From the NCBI GenBank assembly GCA_003167495.1, contig PMSX01000212.1, positions 1 to 48,189 on the forward strand: DNA of 48,189 nt, given 5' to 3'. The stretch comes from Bryobacterales bacterium. Its GTDB lineage: Bacteria > Acidobacteriota > Terriglobia > Bryobacterales > Bryobacteraceae. Positions 42,916 through 48,189 of the stretch are shown here, piece by piece. The position numbers and the translations under genes were made by a program. Within the stretch, counting starts at the first letter, position 1. Each line of letters begins with the position of its first letter. The notes under the pieces are model-generated. The model was given only the letters and a program-made list of their open reading frames with translations. It searched no databases and had not been told where the DNA came from.

Positions 42916-45900
42916 TCAAAACACCAACTTCAACCCGAACTGAATCTGCCGCGATGTCGTTGCCGTTGCGGTAATCACTCCCGCCGAAGAACTAATCGCA
43001 CCATTCGAAAAAACAGTCGCGTTCGGCGTGCCAAGATTTGTGTGATTAAGCGCATTAAAAAACTCTGCGCGAAACTGCAACCGTGCCCGTTCCTTCACTC
43101 GGGTGTCCTTGAGCAGAGATAAATCTAGGTCCGCCAATCCGGGCCCGTCGTATGTGCCGCGCCCTAAATTGCCGTAGGTCCCGAACGCCGGCAAAACAAA
43201 CGCATTCGGATTAAACCACTCTGTCGCTTGGCCTAGAATCACCGGCCCTGTGAACGACGCATTCAGCGAAGGACGGTCCGGGTTGCGCGTATCGCCATCG
43301 CCTGATCGGTTCGAACCCACTTGCGGCGTAAACGGAAACCCGCTCAACAAGGTGGCGATGCCTGCCGCTTGCCAGCCGCCAAACGCCCGCCTTGCCATGC
43401 TTGGACCGGTGCGGAACGGTAAGTCATAATGCGCCGACACCGAACCCTGATACTTAGCATTTAAAGCGGACGGCCCCCAGTCGCGATGCAGATCGTTCCG
43501 GTCGAGAATCATCTGCGCCTGGTTGCTCGCCTGCGCACCGGTCAATCCCGAATTCAGATCAAGACTCTTCGACCAGGTAAAGTTCGCTCTAAATTGCAAG
43601 CCTTTGCTGACACGCTTGGAGACATCCGTTTCTAGTCCGTTGTAGCTGCTATTACCCTCAGTTAACCAAAAGAATCCGGCTCCTAGATATGGATTGGGTC
43701 GCGTCGAAACTGGAATGTACGGAGCGCCCAACGCCACTTTGCTTTGACTCGATAGCGGCGCTTTCGCTCCCCCCGTGGTCGTGCCGCCTGCGATGCAGCC
43801 ACTTGCGTTTGCGCAAATCTGCAGCGCCACTGTGTTCGGATCCACGCTTAACAGTTCGTGATATCCAAACGATCCTAGATAAGTCAAGCGCAAAACGGTT
43901 TCATGCGTTAACTGCTGCTCCAAGGTGAAAGTCCACTCCTGCACCGTGGGTGTTTGCGCGTTGGCTTGCACCCCTTGTGGCGCATAAGTTGTGCACGGCG
44001 TGGGCACTCCTGGTCCACACGATGGCGCGATGGGAGAGGAACGGCTGATCGGCGTAATCGAAGCCAGCGGTCCCGACAACGAAATCGACCCGTTGTAGGG
44101 CGGCAGCGAATTCAGCAAGAAACTCAGCGCGTCAATCAACGAATAATACGTTCCGTAACCTGCGCGAATGGCTGTCTTGCCATTACCGGACGCATCCCAC
44201 GCCAGACCGACGCGGGGACTCAATAGCCTGGTGGCATTGTTCTGCGTAAAGGCGGATGGTCCTAGCGTAGGAGTCGTCTCCAAGATCCCGCTGCTGTTTG
44301 TCACGTAATTCGCTGCACGGCCGAAAACCTCATTCCAGCCGGTAGTGAATTCATCTCGCAATCCTAGCCGGACGTTAAGCCGCGGGGTCAGCTTGATCGA
44401 ATCCTCCGCCCAAAATGCCCCGAACCAACTTCGCCAGCCGAGTTCATTGGCATTGGGCACAACCTGAAATGAACTCACCGTTCCTTGCAGAAACGTGGTG
44501 AGACTGCTAAATGTCGCTTGCCCCAATTGGCGCGATGCTGAATCCTCGTTATCCTGCATACGCTGAAACCAAACTCCGGCGCTGAACTGATGAACGCCCT
44601 TAGTGAGCTGCACGGTGTCTGTATAAGTGAACAGATTGCGGCGATTCCACACATTGGATGCATTGTTAGCGCCTGCCGCGGTGAGCGTACCGCCACCCGT
44701 TGTTGTCACGCCACCGCCAATCGTGATTCCTCCCGGATCGGCGCCGGTCACAAAGGAAAGGTCCGATGGAAAAGCAGTCAACGGGAACGAATCATAGCCG
44801 AACGCGGCACGCGAAAATCCTGCAGTGAATGTATTCAAAACAGTCGGCGAAAAAATATGAGTCTCTTCCAAACTTGCCACTTGGCTGCGCAATGTGACAT
44901 TTGAGTCAAAGAGCGGATCGGCCATCGGCATTAAGTTGTCGCCGTCGTCTATCGTGTAGGCCGCCGAAAGCGTGTCCTTATCGCTTTCCACATAATCGCT
45001 ACGTACTGTTCCAAAGTCTTCGCGAATATGCTGGCGCGGATTGTTGTACGAAAGCGCCGCGCCTGGCTGACCGGCCACGCTAGGCAATTGGGCACCGTTT
45101 GGTAAGGGCCAGAAGGCCATGTACGGCAACATTGCTTGGTCCAGCTTCGGTACAGGTTTACCGTTAGGCAACAAACCCTGCCGCGCCAAGGCGTCTGGCA
45201 CAATACTCACGCTACTGAGAGCCAGCGCCTGGCGAAAGCCTTCGTAGTTTCCGAACAAAAAAAGGTTTTCCTTCTTGACCGGACCACCCAACGCGCCACC
45301 AAATTGATTACGGCGAAAAGGGGGAACGGCATTGAGATCGAAGAAATTCCGCGCGTCGAGCGCACTGTTCCGCAAAAATTCGAACAGCGAACCGTGCAGG
45401 TTGTTGCCTCCTGATTGCGTAACCACGCTGACCTGCGCACCAGCACGTTTGCCATAAGCCGCTCCGTAGGTGTCTGTAAGCACGTTGAATTCGCGCACTG
45501 CGTCAATGCCCAACAGCTCTCCGCTCACGCCCCCCGGTGTATCGGCAAGCTGGCTCGATCCCGTGTATTCAATACCATTCAGCAGAAGCAGATTGTCCAA
45601 CGGCTTCCGCCCTGAAACACTAAACGTGTTGCCGTTACTCGTGCTTGTTCCCGCGCTCTTTAACACGTAGTTGATGGCGCCCGGGTTAAGCGTTATGAGG
45701 TCATCAAAACTGCGCCCGTTCAACGGCAAGTCTTTCACTTCGCTTTCACCCACCAAACCCGACACCGCTGCCGTTGTTGTGTTTACCAGTGGCGCATCTG
45801 CCGAAACCACCGTTTCTTGCGTCAAGGGACCCAACTCCAGTTGAAAATTCGCCACGGCCTCTTGCCCCACGGCCAATTGAATCCCACTGCGCACAACAGG

Positions 45901-46158
45901 CTTAAACGAAGCCTTCTCGACGCGTACTTCCTGTGCCCCGAGTGGCAGCGCTAGCGCTCGAAAGTACCCTTCCGCACTTGTTTCCACAGACCGGCTCGCA
46001 CCCGTCTCGAGGCTCTTCACCGTGACCGTTGCTCCACCTACACCGCCGCCGCTGCTATCCTCAACCCTGCCCGAAATCGCACCGCCTACTTGCGCTACAA
46101 GAGGGCGTACGCCAGCAAGCATTGCGAGACAACACAATAATCTGCACCACTGACCCAT
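42916..46158 (-). CDS. Oar-like TonB-dependent outer-membrane receptor
   Basis: A 1080-residue outer-membrane protein. Signal peptide MGQWCRLLCCLAMLAGVRPL; carboxypeptidase-regulatory-like domain at ~25-110 (GGAISGRVEDSSGGGVGGAT); plug at ~115-240 (SEVKDLPLNGRSFDDLITLN, QVSVVTQSGGNNLHGSLFEF); then a large barrel. The stretch FRRNQFGGALGGPVKKENLF is a hallmark of the acidobacterial Oar-like group. The protein ends in FGLKLVF, the C-terminal aromatic signal for outer-membrane assembly. No recognisable TonB-box is apparent. These receptors take up large oligosaccharides or peptides. AGGA precedes the ATG. A copy of its 3' end lies at 28486-28553. Confidence 0.94.
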   Translation of the reverse strand: MGQWCRLLCCLAMLAGVRPLVAQVGGAISGRVEDSSGGGVGGATVTVKSLETGASRSVETSAEGYFRALALPLGAQEVRVEKASFKPVVRSGIQLAVGQEAVANFQLELGPLTQETVVSADAPLVNTTTAAVSGLVGESEVKDLPLNGRSFDDLITLNPGAINYVLKSAGTSTSNGNTFSVSGRKPLDNLLLLNGIEYTGSSQLADTPGGVSGELLGIDAVREFNVLTDTYGAAYGKRAGAQVSVVTQSGGNNLHGSLFEFLRNSALDARNFFDLNAVPPFRRNQFGGALGGPVKKENLFLFGNYEGFRQALALSSVSIVPDALARQGLLPNGKPVPKLDQAMLPYMAFWPLPNGAQLPSVAGQPGAALSYNNPRQHIREDFGTVRSDYVESDKDTLSAAYTIDDGDNLMPMADPLFDSNVTLRSQVASLEETHIFSPTVLNTFTAGFSRAAFGYDSFPLTAFPSDLSFVTGADPGGITIGGGVTTTGGGTLTAAGANNASNVWNRRNLFTYTDTVQLTKGVHQFSAGVWFQRMQDNEDSASRQLGQATFSSLTTFLQGTVSSFQVVPNANELGWRSWFGAFWAEDSIKLTPRLNVRLGLRDEFTTGWNEVFGRAANYVTNSSGILETTPTLGPSAFTQNNATRLLSPRVGLAWDASGNGKTAIRAGYGTYYSLIDALSFLLNSLPPYNGSISLSGPLASITPISRSSPIAPSCGPGVPTPCTTYAPQGVQANAQTPTVQEWTFTLEQQLTHETVLRLTYLGSFGYHELLSVDPNTVALQICANASGCIAGGTTTGGAKAPLSSQSKVALGAPYIPVSTRPNPYLGAGFFWLTEGNSSYNGLETDVSKRVSKGLQFRANFTWSKSLDLNSGLTGAQASNQAQMILDRNDLHRDWGPSALNAKYQGSVSAHYDLPFRTGPSMARRAFGGWQAAGIATLLSGFPFTPQVGSNRSGDGDTRNPDRPSLNASFTGPVILGQATEWFNPNAFVLPAFGTYGNLGRGTYDGPGLADLDLSLLKDTRVKERARLQFRAEFFNALNHTNLGTPNATVFSNGAISSSAGVITATATTSRQIQFGLKLVF

Positions 46159-46833
46159 TCCGTCCTACAATACACGAACACACTTTGGGTTTGACTGGGA
46201 TCAATCAATAATTCTGCTCACTCGTGAGAGAAACCCTATCCATTCGTCACTTCTTCAATCAACGAGCCTTAGTACTCTTCTTAAGTCTTTTACAAAATTC
46301 TTACGAGTAAAACCGTAATCACAGCTCCTGTGGAAATGTGGATTTCTTTCTAAACAACTGTATTAACAAGGGTTATCATTCCTAGTCCCTGTGGTTTTTT
46401 GACCTATCGTTTCTCGAAAACGTACTTCAGACAATTCCTTGAACAGCGAATCACAGCTTGTGATCGAGTGCTCACTGGAAAACTTAATTAAGCCTCAGTT
46501 TTCAATATTTTAGATTGAGGACGGCTCTGTCAATAACCACATAAGGCGCGTTGCCTTGGTTATGGGGACAGTTGAGCAAGTTCCCCTTGAACGAGATATC
46601 CTCATCAGTAACGACTCGCACCTTCTCAGGTTCGCCGGTCTCTCGGAGCCGATCAGCTTCTTTTGCGTCGTCATGAGAAACTGTCCTACATGTCAAACGC
46701 CACATCTGGCTGGCACTCGCGTCTGTGCCACTTTTCTCACCGATAGAGCTTTTGAACACAGTGGGTGTGGCCGTTGAGTGAGGGAGAGAAACTCGCCGCT
46801 TCCAGCACTCCTTTCGCAGGAGGACTTTCCTGC
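46159..46833. other. AT-rich intergenic region, no convincing gene
   Basis: About 670 bp between the divergent receptor and the small gene at 46834, visibly richer in A/T than the rest of the window. It must hold the receptor's leftward promoter. Short reading frames exist on both strands; one on the plus strand at 46673-46777 begins MRNCPTCQTPHLAGTRVC, like the start of a zinc ribbon, but lacks a ribosome site and a second cysteine pair. A 15-bp palindrome is at 46450-46464. Confidence 0.45.
46450..46464. promoter_or_regulatory. Palindrome ATCACA-GCT-TGTGAT
   Basis: Perfect six-base arms around a three-base spacer within the AT-rich region, 292 bp from the receptor start and 370 bp before the small gene. 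It could be an operator. The arms are those of CRP-type sites but in the opposite arrangement, so a CRP/FNR assignment is not supported. Confidence 0.25.
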
Positions 46834-47004
46834 ATGAAGCCACAAATTTATAAAGTTGGAATGAACTGGATCCTGTGGGTACCAGGTGTGCGCGTATACC
46901 GGTTTGCTAATTGGAATGATGCGTTGAGCTTCGCGCTTGATCCAACGTCGAGGCAGACTGCCACGGTCACTGAAGCCGCTCGTTCGGCGACGAGTTCGAG
47001 TTAA
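46834..47004 (+). CDS. Small orphan protein (56 residues)
   Basis: A short frame starting MKPQIYKVGMNWILWVPGVR with AGGAGG about 10 nt upstream, the best ribosome site in this region. It continues VYRFANWNDALSFALDP and ends Ser/Thr-rich. The pattern (aromatic beta strands, then an xxNWNDALSFAL helix) resembles small proteins of 50-60 residues with a single alpha/beta unit, but I cannot name a family. It sits 79 bp upstream of the lectin/TIR-like gene on the same strand and may be co-expressed. Confidence 0.45.
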   Translation: MKPQIYKVGMNWILWVPGVRVYRFANWNDALSFALDPTSRQTATVTEAARSATSSS

Positions 47005-47083
47005 CTCAATCCTGCCCCGTGGTGACGCGTCGAATGTTCCCATAAGTGCGAGAATACCTATAGCAGAGGCACTCTCCTATTCC

Positions 47084-48043
47084 ATGCCACCGAAACCCCT
47101 CGCGAACGGTACGCACAGCAACGGAACAACCAACTGGGTTCCCGTTCTGGGTCAATGGGAAATTTCTGGAGTAGGTCAGAAATTTCTCGGTTTAGGCCCA
47201 AAAGCCGCCACGCAAGCTCAATCGTTCCCAATCGGTTTGGTGGTCAGTAGTATCTCCATGCAAACTGGGAATTGCCGCGTGCATATCCGATTCTCAGCTC
47301 CTTTCGACGGAAGGGAGCAGGCTGGCGGGATTGTCCTCGGGTACCGCTCTCCAGAACAGCCATACATATTCGTTGAACTTGGCGCAGCGAGCGGAGCATA
47401 CTCAGTTGGTGAGTACTTGAGCAACTTCGGTTGGAGAGCGCTCGTCGCTACCGGCCAGAGTCAAAATCTCCAGACGAACCGGGACTACTTGCTCGAAGTC
47501 AATTTATCTGGCCAGGAATTACGGGTCCTCGTAGATGAGGTTCCCATATTGCAGCACCTTCTCTCGCACCCCCTGGAAGGCCGGCAGGTTGGCCTGATCG
47601 CAACGGGCGACCAAGAAGTTTCGTTCTCGAATTTCGCATGCAAAGGTGGTAGCCCAAAAGCCTTTGTTGTCATGCAATTCGCGGAGCCGTATGACACCTT
47701 TTATAAAGAGGTGATACAAAAGCAGGCGGAGGCCGCCGGCTTCGAAGTCTTCCGTATCGATGAGAAAGCTGGGCCAGGGGTGATTTTTCAGGATATCCAG
47801 CGAGAGATCGAACAGGCTGAGGTTGTGATCGCGGAAATAACGCCCGCCAACCCCAACGTGTTCTACGAAGTAGGATACGCGCATGCGCTGGGCAAACCAA
47901 CGATTCTGTTGGCGCAGCGAGGCGCACAGCTACCGTTCGACATCCGGAGCTTTAGAGTAGTTTTCTACAACGACACGATTGGCGGCAAGGCGGAAGTTGA
48001 ACGAAATCTCAGTAAGCATCTGGAAGCAATCAGTGGAAGATAG
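47084..48043 (+). CDS. Lectin-like sandwich fused to TIR/deoxyribosyltransferase-like domain
   Basis: A 319-residue soluble protein. Residues ~20-187 form a beta-sandwich like ConA/LamG or DUF1080 domains: FLGLGPKAATQAQSFPIGL, VHIRFSAPFDGREQAGGIVL, LLEVNLSGQELRVLVDEVPI, HPLEGRQVGLIATGDQEVSF. Residues ~192-319 are a nucleoside-deoxyribosyltransferase/TIR-like Rossmann domain: KAFVVMQFAEPYDTFYKEVI, ADL-like AEVVIAEITPANPNVFYEVG (Glu262 at the catalytic position) and YAHALGKPTILLAQ. Proteins with this second domain often act in anti-phage defence or nucleotide signalling. ATG 47084 is chosen because the longer frame's first 49 residues are basic and unrelated; its ribosome site is weak. Confidence 0.8.
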   Translation: MPPKPLANGTHSNGTTNWVPVLGQWEISGVGQKFLGLGPKAATQAQSFPIGLVVSSISMQTGNCRVHIRFSAPFDGREQAGGIVLGYRSPEQPYIFVELGAASGAYSVGEYLSNFGWRALVATGQSQNLQTNRDYLLEVNLSGQELRVLVDEVPILQHLLSHPLEGRQVGLIATGDQEVSFSNFACKGGSPKAFVVMQFAEPYDTFYKEVIQKQAEAAGFEVFRIDEKAGPGVIFQDIQREIEQAEVVIAEITPANPNVFYEVGYAHALGKPTILLAQRGAQLPFDIRSFRVVFYNDTIGGKAEVERNLSKHLEAISGR

Positions 48044-48059
48044 AACAGCCTGACAGCGG

Positions 48060-48189
48060 TCACCCTTTCTGAGCAAACTCCCAAGCATCGCGCACGATCC
48101 CATCCAAATCCGCTCTTTTCGGCCGCCAACCCAACGTCTTCTGCAGTTTGCTCGAATCCGCCACCAAGCTTGGCGGATCGCCTTCTCGC
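48060..48189 (-). CDS. galE: UDP-glucose 4-epimerase, C-terminal end (partial)
   Basis: The last 42 codons of a leftward gene that continues beyond the right edge. It reads REGDPPSLVADSSKLQKTLG then WRPKRADLDGIVRDAWEFAQ, which is the C-terminal signature of GalE (the R-x-G-D-P block binds the UDP-sugar). GalE interconverts UDP-glucose and UDP-galactose for exopolysaccharide or LPS synthesis. The stop TGA at 48060-48062 lies 16 bp from the convergent lectin/TIR-like gene's stop. Confidence 0.88.
   Translation of the reverse strand, partial: REGDPPSLVADSSKLQKTLGWRPKRADLDGIVRDAWEFAQKG

Noticed and set aside
46673..46777. Possible zinc-ribbon mini-gene (CPTCQTPHLAGTRVC)
   Set aside because: Only one CxxC pair, no Shine-Dalgarno site and an abrupt stop; kept only as a note in the intergenic entry.
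46502..46843. 113-residue minus-strand frame in the AT-rich region
   Set aside because: No recognisable motif, no ribosome site, and it overlaps the start of the better-supported small gene on the plus strand.

Overview
The window looks like a chromosomal segment of an Acidobacteriota bacterium, most likely of the Bryobacterales / Candidatus Solibacter type. The clues are a VWFA-related protein of the acidobacterial type, a very large Oar-like TonB-dependent receptor with an N-terminal carboxypeptidase-regulatory domain, GloVer/HAF-type extracellular repeat proteins, an exosortase/PEP-CTERM system, many small beta-propeller-like secreted proteins and a TPR-CHAT protein. This assignment is inferred from gene content; no rRNA is present.

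Left part (0-8.1 kb): after a 3' gene fragment, one tightly packed leftward operon runs DUF2760 protein, two different Hsp70-family chaperones, thiamine-monophosphate kinase (thiL), an O-methyltransferase and an aldose-epimerase-like protein, with ATGA overlaps or gaps of 15 bp or less. A tRNA-Arg(CCT) follows. Centre-left (8.5-22 kb): a membrane pyrophosphatase (hppA), a serine beta-lactamase-like hydrolase, a LamG-type secreted protein, a PEP-CTERM protein, a MATE exporter, a VWFA protein coupled to a Tat-exported hydroxypyruvate-isomerase-like protein, a TIR protein with a degenerate NB-ARC region, a PhzF-family isomerase and an S55 (SpoIVB-like) peptidase.

Centre (22.3-27 kb): a rightward run of exosortase, EpsI-like protein, JAMM/M67 peptidase, a ThiS/MoaD-E1-rhodanese triple fusion, and an exported M20 peptidase. 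The exosortase can plausibly process the two PEP-CTERM proteins encoded elsewhere in the window (13.9 kb and 32.0 kb). The peptidase and triple fusion look like a self-contained sulfur-carrier activation unit.

Accessory region (27-43 kb, almost all leftward): REP-like repeats, two tandem orphan paralogues, and a plastic block of secreted proteins in which one signal-peptide leader occurs four times, a small Sm-like exported protein occurs twice, and three repeat-protein genes carry frameshifts. Short echoes of the 3' ends of intact genes also occur here. To its right is a compact operon of PDZ-TPR-CHAT protein, sigma factor and membrane anti-sigma-like protein. I regard this as the best candidate for an undescribed signalling system: a periplasmic caspase-like protease that could release a sigma factor by cutting its anti-sigma.

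Right end (42.9-48.2 kb): the Oar-like receptor, an AT-rich intergenic stretch, a small orphan gene, a protein joining a lectin-like sandwich to a TIR/deoxyribosyltransferase-like domain (a possible defence effector), and the 3' end of galE.
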